Under the pieces are notes generated by a model. The model did not search any database. It was not told where the DNA came from and was given only the letters and a program-made list of their open reading frames with translations. The position numbers were made by a program, and so were the translations under genes. A DNA stretch of 64,000 bases, from positions 1,413,769-1,477,768 of the forward strand of contig NZ_KZ686268.1 of assembly GCF_003029735.1 (NCBI RefSeq). Direction: 5' to 3'. Of the stretch, positions 26,409 through 34,729 are shown piece after piece (positions within the stretch are counted from its first letter, which is position 1; each line of letters opens with the position of its first letter). This DNA is from Pedobacter yulinensis (GTDB taxonomy: Bacteria > Bacteroidota > Bacteroidia > Sphingobacteriales > Sphingobacteriaceae).

Positions 26409-26903
26409 TCAATTGTTGATCATTGTGCCAAGCCGAAGATCCTTATTCCTGAGGTCAATACCACCTTCGTACACGGATTTCAGGTTATGCAGATAAAACG
26501 CCCAGCCGTTAGAACAACCCAGCCGAATGTGCTGACGCGAATGGTCATCCCCTGGTATGCTGTGGTGCCTGAGCTCAATAATCACATACTCTTCAAACGC
26601 GCTAAGTTGTACATCAACCAGGCTCGGTCCTTCAAAGGTGAACTGCAGGTGGTCGATGCCGTTTGCCGCCACAATGCGGCCATGCATGGGCGCTGGTTCA
26701 AGGAACCAGTACCAGTCATAACTGCAGCCCTTGTTAACCGGGCTCAGCGGGTCTGCCGGTTTACCGGCTGCATCCCGGAAATTTACGCGTTCCAAAAACC
26801 ATCTTTCCAGGTTCGCAGCCGTTGTCCAGGCACTGTATATTTCTGCGAGGGTAGATTTTACCGCGATGCGCTTGGTAAAAGAGGACCAGTCAAAATCTTT
26901 CAT
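26409..26903 (-). CDS. SRPBCC-domain protein
   Basis: The predicted 164-residue protein starts at MKDFDWSSFTKRIAVKST (26903). The longer frame to 27008 would cover the LacI operator region and lacks SRPBCC homology in the extra part. The typical first strand and helix (KRIAVKSTLAEIYSAWTTAANLERWF) and last helix (SNGWAFYLHNLKSVYEGG) are present. The function is unknown; it is the third AHSA1-like protein in 6 kb but is not close in sequence to the other two. It is divergent from the LacI gene. Confidence 0.85.
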   Translation of the reverse strand: MKDFDWSSFTKRIAVKSTLAEIYSAWTTAANLERWFLERVNFRDAAGKPADPLSPVNKGCSYDWYWFLEPAPMHGRIVAANGIDHLQFTFEGPSLVDVQLSAFEEYVIIELRHHSIPGDDHSRQHIRLGCSNGWAFYLHNLKSVYEGGIDLRNKDLRLGTMINN

Positions 26904-27008
26904 GTTAGTATGTTCTGCTTCATAGTCAATGACCCCGCCTGGCCTAAATATACAATAATATCCGTCATGAAGTGGTCGGCGCCAGCCGGCCATGAAAAGA
27001 TTTGTCAT

Positions 27009-27028
27009 TTATGAAAACGTTTTCATAA
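27009..27028. promoter_or_regulatory. LacI-type operator
   Basis: A perfect 20-bp palindrome with a central CG: TTATGAAAAC / GTTTTCATAA. The central AAACGTTT is typical of LacI/CcpA-family sites. It lies 46 bp before the LacI ATG, after a TTTG (27001-27004) and overlapping a weak -7-like TAACTTGA, so it probably mediates autoregulation. It may also control the adjoining kdu genes if they are read from this promoter. Confidence 0.75.
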
Positions 27029-27074
27029 CTTGAGCTGCCGGTCGCAGATGATCTAAAAGAGCCGGTTGGGGAGA

Positions 27075-28103
27075 ATGTCAAGGACAAAGAAAAACCAGGA
27101 AAGTACCATATTGGATATTGCAGCCGCGCTTCAGTTGTCGCCGGCTACCATATCCCGGGCGCTTAACAACAATCCGAATGTAACACCGGCAACCAGAAAA
27201 AAGGTAACGGAGATGGCCGGCCAGCTTGGGTACAGGCGCAACAACATGGCCCTGGGCTTAAGAAATAACAAAACCCATACGATTGGACTTATTGTGCCGC
27301 GCATCTCTATGTTTTTTCATGCAGAAGCCATTACAATGATGCAAAATGCACTGTACGAAAAAGGTTATAACCTGATCATCTCCCAATCGAACGATTCGCC
27401 CGAAATGGAACGCCGGCTGGTCGATACCATGTATTCAAGCCGGGTCGATGCCCTGATCGTCTCCTGTACACTCGATACGCAGGATTTCAGCCATTTCGAT
27501 GTGTTTGCCGACAACGACATCCCGCTCATTTTCTACGACCGTGTGCCCCCTGCCTTTGATGGCGCGCTCATTATCAGGGGGGATGATTTCCAGGGAGGTT
27601 ACCTGGCTGGCACGCACCTGGCCGAGACCGGTTGCAAACGCATTGCGCATATTTCCGGGCCGCTGACTACGAACCTGTACAGGGACCGTTCTGCGGGTTT
27701 TTTCAAAGCGCTGAAGGCGGCGGGTTTACCAGTGTACGAACACCTGGTTTTTTACCAGCCCTTAACCTACGATAACACACGTACGGCGCTCAAAAAAATG
27801 TTCGAGCACCGGGAAAAACCCGATGCGGTTTTCACGGCCAATGATACAGCTGCGATCGCTGTGCATGAATTCGCCCGTGAAAACGGCCTCGAGATACCCC
27901 GGCAGCTTAAAATAGTCGGCTATTCGAATGATCCGCGCTGTGCCATTATACGCCCCGCCATTACTTCGGTTGAACAGTTCCCTGGCAAAATGGGCAGCAA
28001 AGTAGTAGAAGCGCTCATGCAAATGCTCGCGGCCGACCGGGAAACAGCTTTGAATGAGCCGATCACGATACCCGTTCAATTGATCAGGCGCATGTCTACC
28101 TGA
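27075..28103 (+). CDS. LacI-family transcriptional regulator
   Basis: This 342-residue regulator starts at ATG 27075, with a purine-rich GGGGAG just upstream. A TTG 9 bp earlier is also open. The LacI HTH (about 10-60) contains STILDIAAALQLSPATISRALNN, and the hinge YRRNNMALGLRNNK and the periplasmic-binding-like sensor domain (about 65-340) follow with IGLIVPRISMFFHAEA and NDTAAIAVHEFARENG. It is followed at 67 bp by kduI, then DUF4861 and kduD, so the likely inducer is a product of pectin or uronate breakdown. The palindrome at 27009-27028 is its likely site. Confidence 0.93.
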   Translation: MSRTKKNQESTILDIAAALQLSPATISRALNNNPNVTPATRKKVTEMAGQLGYRRNNMALGLRNNKTHTIGLIVPRISMFFHAEAITMMQNALYEKGYNLIISQSNDSPEMERRLVDTMYSSRVDALIVSCTLDTQDFSHFDVFADNDIPLIFYDRVPPAFDGALIIRGDDFQGGYLAGTHLAETGCKRIAHISGPLTTNLYRDRSAGFFKALKAAGLPVYEHLVFYQPLTYDNTRTALKKMFEHREKPDAVFTANDTAAIAVHEFARENGLEIPRQLKIVGYSNDPRCAIIRPAITSVEQFPGKMGSKVVEALMQMLAADRETALNEPITIPVQLIRRMST

Positions 28104-28170
28104 GGCCGGCAATAGCGAATGACCAAGGACCAATGAACCTAAATTTCCAGATCTGATTATATAGTTTAAC

Positions 28171-29013
28171 ATGAAATACACTTTCGAAAGCCGTTGGGCA
28201 ACAAGTCCGGCAGAAGCAAAACAAATGGATACAAGCGCGCTGCGGGCGCATTTCCTCATGCCGCAGCTGTTCGTTCCTGACCAGATGTCGTTTACCCTGA
28301 GTCATTTTGACCGGTACATTACTGGAGGTATTTTGCCGGTGGCAGAAGCCCTCAATCTGCCTAATCCGCCAGAACTCAGAGCAGAATTCTTTCTGCAGCG
28401 GCGCGAACTGGGGATCATAAACGTTGGTGGCCCAGCGCAGATCATTGCTGACGGCGAAACCTTTGAGCTGGCTTTCAAGGAGGCCCTTTACATAGGTCAG
28501 GGAACCCGAGAGGTAAGTTTTTCCTCAGCCGACCCGGCCAATCCGGCAAAGCTGTACCTGAACTCAGCACCTGCTCATCATCCATACCCGAGCAAAAAAG
28601 TAACCCGCAACGAGGCCGAAGTTGTTGAACTCGGCAGCGCTGCTACAGCAAACCATCGCGTTATCAACAAACTGCTGGTGAACAGTGTCGTACAGACCTG
28701 CCAACTGCAGATGGGAATGACAGAATTGAAGACGGGAAGCGTCTGGAACACCATGCCTGCACACACGCATGACCGCCGCATGGAAGTCTATTTTTATTTT
28801 GAAGTACCGGACGGACAGGCAATCTGCCATTTTATGGGAGAGCCGCAGGAGACCAGGCACATCTGGATGCAAAACGAGCAGGCCGTCATATCGCCCAACT
28901 GGTCTATCCACTCAGGATCAGGCACCTCGAACTATACATTTATATGGGGTATGGCAGGGGAGAACCTGGATTACGGCGACATGGACCATTGTGCAATAAC
29001 AGATTTGAGATAA
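28171..29013 (+). CDS. kduI: 5-dehydro-4-deoxy-D-glucuronate isomerase
   Basis: This 280-residue cupin-type isomerase, full length for the family, converts 5-keto-4-deoxyuronate (from unsaturated uronates released by pectate or uronate lyases) to 2,5-diketo-3-deoxygluconate. Recognisable KduI blocks are FESRWATSPAEAKQMDTSALR near the start, TLSHFDRYITGGILPV, the metal-binding MPAHTHDRRMEVYFYF (His residues near 197-199 and Glu about 204) and the C-terminal WGMAGENLDYGDMD. kduD, the next enzyme, is two genes downstream. Confidence 0.96.
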   Translation: MKYTFESRWATSPAEAKQMDTSALRAHFLMPQLFVPDQMSFTLSHFDRYITGGILPVAEALNLPNPPELRAEFFLQRRELGIINVGGPAQIIADGETFELAFKEALYIGQGTREVSFSSADPANPAKLYLNSAPAHHPYPSKKVTRNEAEVVELGSAATANHRVINKLLVNSVVQTCQLQMGMTELKTGSVWNTMPAHTHDRRMEVYFYFEVPDGQAICHFMGEPQETRHIWMQNEQAVISPNWSIHSGSGTSNYTFIWGMAGENLDYGDMDHCAITDLR

Positions 29014-29017
29014 GTTT

Positions 29018-30142
29018 ATGAAAAGATTCATTTGTATGCTGGGCCTCGCCGCCCTGTTCCCAACAGTACTGCTGGCACAAAAAAGGTCGCTGCTGGTGCA
29101 GAACCCATCAGCTTTTGACCGCAGTGAGGCGGTGGTTTCGGTGCCCTGGAGCCAGGTTCTTAAAAAAGGACCGGTCGATACCGCTACGCTGGTCATTACC
29201 GGCCCCGACGGCAAACAATTGCCGCTGCAGTTTGAAAAACGTGGTGGTACCGGCGTAAAAAACCTCCTGGTGCTAGTGAGTATCAAAGCCAAAGAAACGC
29301 TGGCGTTAAGCATGGCCAGTGGAAAGCGGATTGCGCAGCCCACACGAACCTTTGCCCGCTACGTGCCCGAACGGAAAGATGACTTTGCCTGGGAAAACGA
29401 CCGGGTCGCTTTCAGGTTGTATGGCAAGGCACTTGAAGGCAGCGGGGAAGATGCACAGGGCATGGACGTTTGGGCCAAACGCACGCCTGACCTTATTGTT
29501 AATAAGTGGTACCGAAGCGGAGATTACCACAGCGACCACGGAGAGGGCCTGGATTATTATTCGGTGGGAATGAGCCTTGGTGCCGGCGACATTGCGCCTT
29601 TTCCGGATGGAAAAATCAGCTATCCCAAACACTACCGCCGGTATGAAGTGCTCGATAATGGTCCCATTCGCAGCACGTTCAGGCTGGACTTTGACAGCTG
29701 GGACGTATCGGGCAGACGGGTTGTTCTGACCAAAACAATCAGCATAGACGCAGGGTCCCAACTGAACCGGGTCGAGGCCACTTTCAACTTTAAGGGTGAG
29801 CAGCCGCTTCCCGTAGCGGTCGGGATCGTGCAGCGCAAGGAGCCCGGGGGGCAGCGCACCATTCAACAGGTACCGGGTGTGGTGGCGTACTGGGAGCCCG
29901 CGCATGGGGCAGATGGCAACCTGGCTATCGGGATCATTGCCAGGCAGACCGTAAGCCGTACGCTCGACGCCGAGGGGCAGTTGCTGACCGTTATGCAGGC
30001 AAAGAACGGAAAACCGGTCGTCTATTACCAGGGCGCTGCCTGGAACAAAGCCGGCCGCATCAATTCAGCAAACAGCTGGAACCAGTACCTGGAAAACTTC
30101 AAAGCACAACTCGACCAGCCGCTGCGTGTCACGGTTAAATAA
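29018..30142 (+). CDS. Exported DUF4861-family protein
   Basis: This 374-residue protein has a signal peptide ending at about residue 20 (TVLLAQ). The mature protein is mostly beta-strands, with DUF4861 characteristics: an N-terminal SLLVQNPSAFDRSEAVV strand, the central WYRSGDYHSDHGEGLDYYSVG block with several His/Asp residues that could be catalytic, and a C-terminal EAVATFNF-type sandwich. DUF4861 genes sit in pectin and uronate loci of many Bacteroidota. Its place 4 bp after kduI and 17 bp before kduD supports a role in uronate oligosaccharide processing, but no activity can be read off. Confidence 0.85.
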   Translation: MKRFICMLGLAALFPTVLLAQKRSLLVQNPSAFDRSEAVVSVPWSQVLKKGPVDTATLVITGPDGKQLPLQFEKRGGTGVKNLLVLVSIKAKETLALSMASGKRIAQPTRTFARYVPERKDDFAWENDRVAFRLYGKALEGSGEDAQGMDVWAKRTPDLIVNKWYRSGDYHSDHGEGLDYYSVGMSLGAGDIAPFPDGKISYPKHYRRYEVLDNGPIRSTFRLDFDSWDVSGRRVVLTKTISIDAGSQLNRVEATFNFKGEQPLPVAVGIVQRKEPGGQRTIQQVPGVVAYWEPAHGADGNLAIGIIARQTVSRTLDAEGQLLTVMQAKNGKPVVYYQGAAWNKAGRINSANSWNQYLENFKAQLDQPLRVTVK

Positions 30143-30159
30143 CACCTTTTCTGAACAAC

Positions 30160-30930
30160 ATGATGAACAACCAACTATTTGATTTAAGCGGTAAAACCGC
30201 GCTGGTTACCGGTTGCAAACGCGGCATTGGAAAAGCCATGGCCCTGGCGCTTGCAGCCGCCGGCGCAGACATTATCGGGATGTCTGCCAGCCTGGAACTG
30301 CAGAACAGCACGGCTGAGCAGGAGGTCAGGGCACTTCGCCGGCGGTTTTTTGCCTACCAATGCGATCTCACCAGTCGACAGGCCCTGCTGGCCTTTATCG
30401 ACAAACTGCATGCTGAGCATCCGGTTATTGATATCCTCGTTAACAATGCCGGAACCATTCTACGCAAGCCGGCCGCAGAGCACCCTGACGCGTACTGGGA
30501 CGAGGTGATCGCCGTTAACCAGACAGCTCCCTTTATCCTGACCCGCGAAATAGGCAGAAGAATGGTAGAACGCGGATCTGGTAAAGTAATTTTCACCGCA
30601 TCACTGCTGTCGTTTCAGGGCGGAATTAATGTTCCCGGTTATGCGGCCAGCAAAGGCGCTATAGCGCAGCTTACAAAGGCATTTTCGAATGAATGGGCAG
30701 CGCAGGGCGTCAACGTCAACGCCATTGCACCGGGCTATATTTCGACAGACAACACCTCGGCGTTGCGGGCTGACGAAAGCCGCAGCCGGTCCATCCTGGA
30801 GCGCATTCCCGCAGGCCGCTGGGGAACTCCCGAAGATTTCGGTGGCCCCGCAGTTTTTCTGTGCTCAAAGGCTGCCGATTATGTGCACGGTACCGTACTC
30901 ACTGTAGACGGAGGCTGGATGGGCCGCTGA
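30160..30930 (+). CDS. kduD: 2-dehydro-3-deoxy-D-gluconate 5-dehydrogenase
   Basis: This 256-residue classical short-chain dehydrogenase has the Rossmann motif TGCKRGIG (about 18-25), NNAG (about 92-95), and catalytic Ser (FTASLLSFQGG), Tyr and Lys in GYAASKG. The length and the C-terminal YVHGTVLTVDGGWMGR fit KduD. It reduces 2,5-diketo-3-deoxygluconate to 2-keto-3-deoxygluconate with NADH, directly after KduI. KDG kinase and aldolase are not in this window. The operon LacI-kduI-DUF4861-kduD is tightly spaced. Confidence 0.94.
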   Translation: MMNNQLFDLSGKTALVTGCKRGIGKAMALALAAAGADIIGMSASLELQNSTAEQEVRALRRRFFAYQCDLTSRQALLAFIDKLHAEHPVIDILVNNAGTILRKPAAEHPDAYWDEVIAVNQTAPFILTREIGRRMVERGSGKVIFTASLLSFQGGINVPGYAASKGAIAQLTKAFSNEWAAQGVNVNAIAPGYISTDNTSALRADESRSRSILERIPAGRWGTPEDFGGPAVFLCSKAADYVHGTVLTVDGGWMGR

Positions 30931-30999
30931 CCTTTCTTACCATACATCAAGGATGCCGCAGCTGCCAGCCTGTAGATTTGCTTTACAAAAAGCAAAAAT

Positions 31000-31869
31000 A
31001 TGAAAAGGTCAATAGAAAGAATTGTGCAACAGCCGCTTCGTCCCGGTATGGTTGGCGATGGTTTTCGTGTGTTCAATTACATACCTGGCGCTAATATCGC
31101 TCAGCAGCGCATCAGCCCGTTTCTGATGCTTGACTTCAACGCCGAATACGATTTTGGCCCTTCAGAACACATCCGGGGTGTTGATGTACATCCGCACAAG
31201 GGTTTCGAAACGGTAACCATTGCCTACAAAGGCAGTGTGGCGCACCATGACAGCAGCGGTAACAGCGGCGTGATTCATGCCGGCGACGTGCAGTGGATGA
31301 CTGCCGGAAAAGGCATTCTGCACAAAGAATATCATGAGGAAACATTTTCCCGAAGTGGCGGTCCTTTCGAAATGGTTCAGCTCTGGATCAACCTTCCGAA
31401 AAAAGATAAAGGAGCCGACCCGCATTACCAGGCCATTACCGCTGCCGATATGGGGCAGCACCTGCTGCCGCAGGGGGCGGGTCAGGTCAGGGTCATAGCA
31501 GGGGATTTTGAAGGAACAGCCGGTCCGGCCCAAACTTATACACCGGTTAACCTGTTCAACATCTGGCTTTCAGTAGGAAAAGACATGACATTTCGCCTTC
31601 CTGAAGCGCACCATGCCGCATTGCTGGTTGTCAATGGCGCTACCCATGTTAACGGCGAACTCGCCGGCGAACATGACTTTGTGTTATTTGGCGCGCAGGG
31701 AGAAGAAATTACCCTCCATGCCCTGCAGGATAGCCTGATACTTGTGCTTAGCGGTGAACCGATCAATGAGCCGATTGCCAGTTACGGGCCCTTTGTCATG
31801 AATACCCAGGCCGAGATCAGGGAAGCCATTATGGATTACAACCTCGGAAAATTCGGGGTGCTGGACTAG
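31000..31869 (+). CDS. Pirin-family cupin protein
   Basis: This 289-residue bicupin of the pirin family has the metal-binding motif GVDVHPHKGFETVTIAYKGS (His at about 62, 64) and the later HHDSSGNSGVIHAGDVQWMTAGKGILHKE (ends given), with the conserved His and Glu. Pirins can act as quercetin dioxygenases or redox-linked cofactors; which applies is not shown. A TAGATTTG box (30973-30980) fits a Bacteroidota -7 element, although no clear -33 is seen. It starts 69 bp after kduD and is followed by a small GNAT gene. Confidence 0.93.
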   Translation: MKRSIERIVQQPLRPGMVGDGFRVFNYIPGANIAQQRISPFLMLDFNAEYDFGPSEHIRGVDVHPHKGFETVTIAYKGSVAHHDSSGNSGVIHAGDVQWMTAGKGILHKEYHEETFSRSGGPFEMVQLWINLPKKDKGADPHYQAITAADMGQHLLPQGAGQVRVIAGDFEGTAGPAQTYTPVNLFNIWLSVGKDMTFRLPEAHHAALLVVNGATHVNGELAGEHDFVLFGAQGEEITLHALQDSLILVLSGEPINEPIASYGPFVMNTQAEIREAIMDYNLGKFGVLD

Positions 31870-31890
31870 CCTGAGCTTAAAACGATTTGA

Positions 31891-32184
31891 ATGAAAACAT
31901 TTGAGAACAGTAAAGTAACGAAAAATGAGAAGCTTCAGCGCTTCGAGCTGGCTGTGGAGGAAGACCTGGCGATACTGGAGTACCGCGAAAAAGGCGGCGT
32001 ATACAGCCTGGTGCATACCGAGGTTCCTGTGCCGTTGCGCGGAAAAGGCATAGCCAACTTCCTGATCGAACAGACGCTGAAGCAGCTGGAAAGAGAAGGG
32101 CACCAGATACGGCCACTGTGCCGCGCCGTCAGCGCCTTTGTGGAAAGGCATCCTGAATGGGAGCGCCTGCTGGCCCGCACATAA
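31891..32184 (+). CDS. Small GNAT-like N-acetyltransferase (COG2388 type)
   Basis: This 97-residue single-domain GNAT of the Yjdj/COG2388 group has the acetyl-CoA pyrophosphate loop as VPLRGKGIANFLIEQTL (about 48-64), followed by the short C-terminal block IRPLCRAVSAFVERHPEW that is typical of the group, including the conserved Cys and the HPEW motif. The substrate is unknown. It follows the pirin gene by 21 bp and is probably co-transcribed. Confidence 0.88.
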   Translation: MKTFENSKVTKNEKLQRFELAVEEDLAILEYREKGGVYSLVHTEVPVPLRGKGIANFLIEQTLKQLEREGHQIRPLCRAVSAFVERHPEWERLLART

Positions 32185-32210
32185 AATCCCGCGGGTGGGC
32201 CGGTCCCGTG

Positions 32211-33263
32211 TCAGGGGTACGTGATACGGGTGCCATTTGTGGTTGGATGTGCGGTGCAAACCAACACCCTCCCGCGCTCCACCTCATCGTCAGTTAAAAC
32301 CTCGTTGTAATCCATGCGCACAGTCCCCGCCGTGCAGGTGGCCGTACACGTGCTGCACATGCCGGCCTGGCAGCTGTAGGGCAGGTCGATCTGCTGGGCA
32401 AGCGCAACCTCCAGAATGCGCTTGTGCCAGGGCACCTCAATCTGGTATTCTTTACCCGACCGTTCAATCAGGACCGTGTAGGTGTTTTTATCTTTCACAT
32501 CCTTCTCGGTAGCATCGTCATCGTCGGCTTCGTCTTCGGCAATAAAAAATGTTTCCCTTTTGATGCGCTGCTTATCAATTCCCATTCCCAGCAGGGTAAT
32601 GCGGCAAAGGTCCATATACAGCATCGGGCCGCAGGTGTAAAAAAGCGTTTCGCATGCTGCATCCCGGTTCGATTCAACCACCTGGCGAATCAGGGTGTTA
32701 TTCAGCCGCGCCATAAGCAGGTTTTTCGAGTGGCTGAAAAACCAGATGATTTTCAGCCGGTTGGAGTAACGGCCCTGCAAAAGCTGTAATTCGTTATAAA
32801 ACAGCGTCTCGTCAGCAGAACGGTTGCTGTAAACCAGTACAGCTTTGCTTTCCGTTTCGGCCGCCAGCAAAGTTTTCAGGATGGAGAACAATGGGGCTAT
32901 GCCCACTCCGGCAGCAAATAAAAAAACCTGCCGGCGGCTTTCTTTCTCCGGGATATACGTGAATTGCCCGTTCGGCAACAGGGCAGTCAGCGTATCGCCG
33001 ACAGCTGTCTTGTGATGCAGAAACCGCGAGATCTCGCCGTTCTCAACGCGCTTCACCGCAATGCTTAGCGGCTCGTCGACAACCGGCGAGCTGCACAGGG
33101 AATACGAGCGGCGCAGCTCGCGGTTATTGGACCGGAAACTGAGCGGCAGGAATTGTCCGGCCAGGTACGGGGGCTTTTCGCCGTCAAGCGGCTGCAAAAT
33201 GTATTCCATGACCTCTGAGCCGCGGTCAATGATCTGGCTGATTTTCAATTGAAAAAAACTCAT
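32211..33263 (-). CDS. PaaE-like ferredoxin-NADP reductase with C-terminal 2Fe-2S domain
   Basis: This 350-residue flavoreductase has an FAD-binding barrel at about 1-100 with RRSYSLCSS, the NAD(P) domain at about 105-225 with GVGIAPLFSIL and FYTCGP, and a plant-type 2Fe-2S domain at about 262-350 with cysteines in SCQAGMCSTCTA (C-x4-C-x2-C) and the fourth in LVCTAHP. Between the last two domains is a strongly acidic linker (EDEADDDDATEKD). It would pass electrons from NAD(P)H to an oxygenase, hydroxylase or desaturase. No oxygenase subunit is adjacent; a lipoprotein gene lies 36 bp upstream on the same strand. Confidence 0.93.
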   Translation of the reverse strand: MSFFQLKISQIIDRGSEVMEYILQPLDGEKPPYLAGQFLPLSFRSNNRELRRSYSLCSSPVVDEPLSIAVKRVENGEISRFLHHKTAVGDTLTALLPNGQFTYIPEKESRRQVFLFAAGVGIAPLFSILKTLLAAETESKAVLVYSNRSADETLFYNELQLLQGRYSNRLKIIWFFSHSKNLLMARLNNTLIRQVVESNRDAACETLFYTCGPMLYMDLCRITLLGMGIDKQRIKRETFFIAEDEADDDDATEKDVKDKNTYTVLIERSGKEYQIEVPWHKRILEVALAQQIDLPYSCQAGMCSTCTATCTAGTVRMDYNEVLTDDEVERGRVLVCTAHPTTNGTRITYP

Positions 33264-33299
33264 CGTGATAAGACGCTAAAAATTCGGCCAAACCTCCCG

Positions 33300-34043
33300 T
33301 TAGGGCGTATAGACCAGCCTGAAATAATTTTCCAGGCTTTTGTCATGGTCATCGCGGAAGCTACGCAGCCTGGCCGGGCTGAAGCCAACCGAATCGGCAA
33401 TCCGGATCACTGCGCCTGGCATTTCCACTTTCGAAGCCAGCGAGGTACGCTTGGGAATGCCGCTCGCCTTTTCTGGACTCTTCCCTTCGAGCAACGTAAT
33501 CACGCCATCAGGCGTAACCATAAAAAAATGATCGGCGCCTTCAAAAGTTCCGTGGAAAAGACGGGTGAATTCTGCACGCGTACCGTGTACAGTCCCGCCT
33601 ATAGGCGGAAGGCTGATGGGGGCATCTTTGATGCGCTGGCGAACATCTGCCCACTGTCCGAGAAAAAAGCGGCTGTAAGTATCGTAAGCCTGCGCATTGT
33701 ACTTACTGGGGTCCAGGTATAACATGCTGGCTGCAGGCGCATGTTCTGCGGGGTTGTTCAGGTATGCCGGCCGGTTCCCAGCAAACCGGGTTTCTGTCCC
33801 GGTAAACAGCGAATCGCTATAGGGCATGCCATTCTGGTCGGTGGTCTGGACATTGAGCGGAACCGGTGGGAGTTCGCCGATCTGCAGCTGGCTAAAGGTA
33901 TAGGCGGTTGCTGCGCCCGGCTCCTTTACCAGCATCAGCCGGCAGGGCTGGCCACTGCAGGTACCGCTCCAAAGTGTCTTTTCGCCGCTACATCCCCAAA
34001 TTGCCAGCAGCAGGAACATCAGAACAAATCTCGCTTTCATCAT
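33300..34043 (-). CDS. Lipoprotein of unknown function
   Basis: This is a lipoprotein of about 247 residues. The start at the first of two ATGs (34043, MMKARFVLMFLLLAIWGC) gives a compact signal peptide with lipobox Cys at about 18; a TTG 9 bp earlier is also open. The mature part has two Cys (TCSGQPC) shortly after the lipobox, a Tyr/Asn-rich middle and a C-terminal SFRDDHDKSLENYFRLVYTP. I do not recognise the family. It is likely co-transcribed with the flavoreductase and is divergent from the GbsR cluster. Confidence 0.7.
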   Translation of the reverse strand: MMKARFVLMFLLLAIWGCSGEKTLWSGTCSGQPCRLMLVKEPGAATAYTFSQLQIGELPPVPLNVQTTDQNGMPYSDSLFTGTETRFAGNRPAYLNNPAEHAPAASMLYLDPSKYNAQAYDTYSRFFLGQWADVRQRIKDAPISLPPIGGTVHGTRAEFTRLFHGTFEGADHFFMVTPDGVITLLEGKSPEKASGIPKRTSLASKVEMPGAVIRIADSVGFSPARLRSFRDDHDKSLENYFRLVYTP

Positions 34044-34119
34044 ATTTTTCAAAATAAAGGTTTTTTTCCATAGCAGAAAGCAGCCCCTGCAGCAATCTGC
34101 GACGTTTTATAAATTTAAT

Positions 34120-34161
34120 TTTCAAAAAGTTTTGAAAGTTTAATAACGTGTGCTATGTTTG
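34120..34161 (+). promoter_or_regulatory. Consensus promoter with embedded operator for the GbsR/MarR gene
   Basis: TTTG (34131-34134), exactly 19 bp, then TATGTTTG (34154-34161): a perfect match to the Bacteroidota housekeeping promoter pattern. The -33 box lies inside the dyad TTTCAAAA-AG-TTTTGAAA (34120-34137), the likely site of the regulator itself. The -7 box ends only 4 bp before the ATG (34166), so the transcript would have almost no leader. Confidence 0.8.
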
Positions 34162-34165
34162 ACTC

Positions 34166-34672
34166 ATGGAATTAGCAGCAGCACGACAAAAATTCATTGA
34201 TACATGGGGCCGGTTGGGCTCTGAATGGGGCATTAACCGCACCATGGCGCAGGTTCACGCATTATTGCTTATCTCGCCTGAGCCCGTTACGACCGAAGAG
34301 GTGATGAGCCAGCTGAGCATCTCGCGCGGAAATGCAAACATGACACTCCGGGACCTGATCAGTTGGGGGCTTGTTGAAAAGCAGCACCGGCCGGGAGAAC
34401 GGAAGGAATATTTCTTTGCAGACAAAGATGCCTGGAACATTGCCAGGCAGGTGGCAAAAGAACGCAAGAAACGTGAATTGGAACCCATGCTGCGGGTATT
34501 GAATGAACTGGCCGAAGTAAAGGGCGATGAAAAGGACGCACATTTCAAAACATTTCACAATTCGGTGACCGACATCCGTTCGCTGGCCCAGAATGCCAAT
34601 AAAACCATCGATACCATGGTAAAAGCCGAAGAAAACTGGTTTTGGAGCACTTTCTTTAAACTGTTTAAATAG
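34166..34672 (+). CDS. GbsR/MarR-family transcriptional regulator
   Basis: This 168-residue winged-helix protein has its DNA-binding part at about 25-95 (VTTEEVMSQLSISRGNANMTLRDLISWGLVEKQHRPGERKEYFF; ends given), followed by a helical dimerisation tail. It belongs to the GbsR subgroup of MarR regulators. Its promoter carries a dyad that covers the -33 box, so autorepression is likely. It leads a rightward cluster: DCC-domain membrane protein, TIGR01777 epimerase and SRPBCC protein. The signal it senses is not known. Confidence 0.9.
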   Translation: MELAAARQKFIDTWGRLGSEWGINRTMAQVHALLLISPEPVTTEEVMSQLSISRGNANMTLRDLISWGLVEKQHRPGERKEYFFADKDAWNIARQVAKERKKRELEPMLRVLNELAEVKGDEKDAHFKTFHNSVTDIRSLAQNANKTIDTMVKAEENWFWSTFFKLFK

Positions 34673-34729
34673 CAGTTTTTTTTGGTCTATATCTTTCAAT
34701 AATTCCTGAAAATATCATATTTAAGAAAA

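Noticed and set aside
27066..27074. TTG start for the LacI regulator
   Set aside because: The ATG nine bases downstream has a purine-rich site at the right distance, and the added residues are not part of the family.
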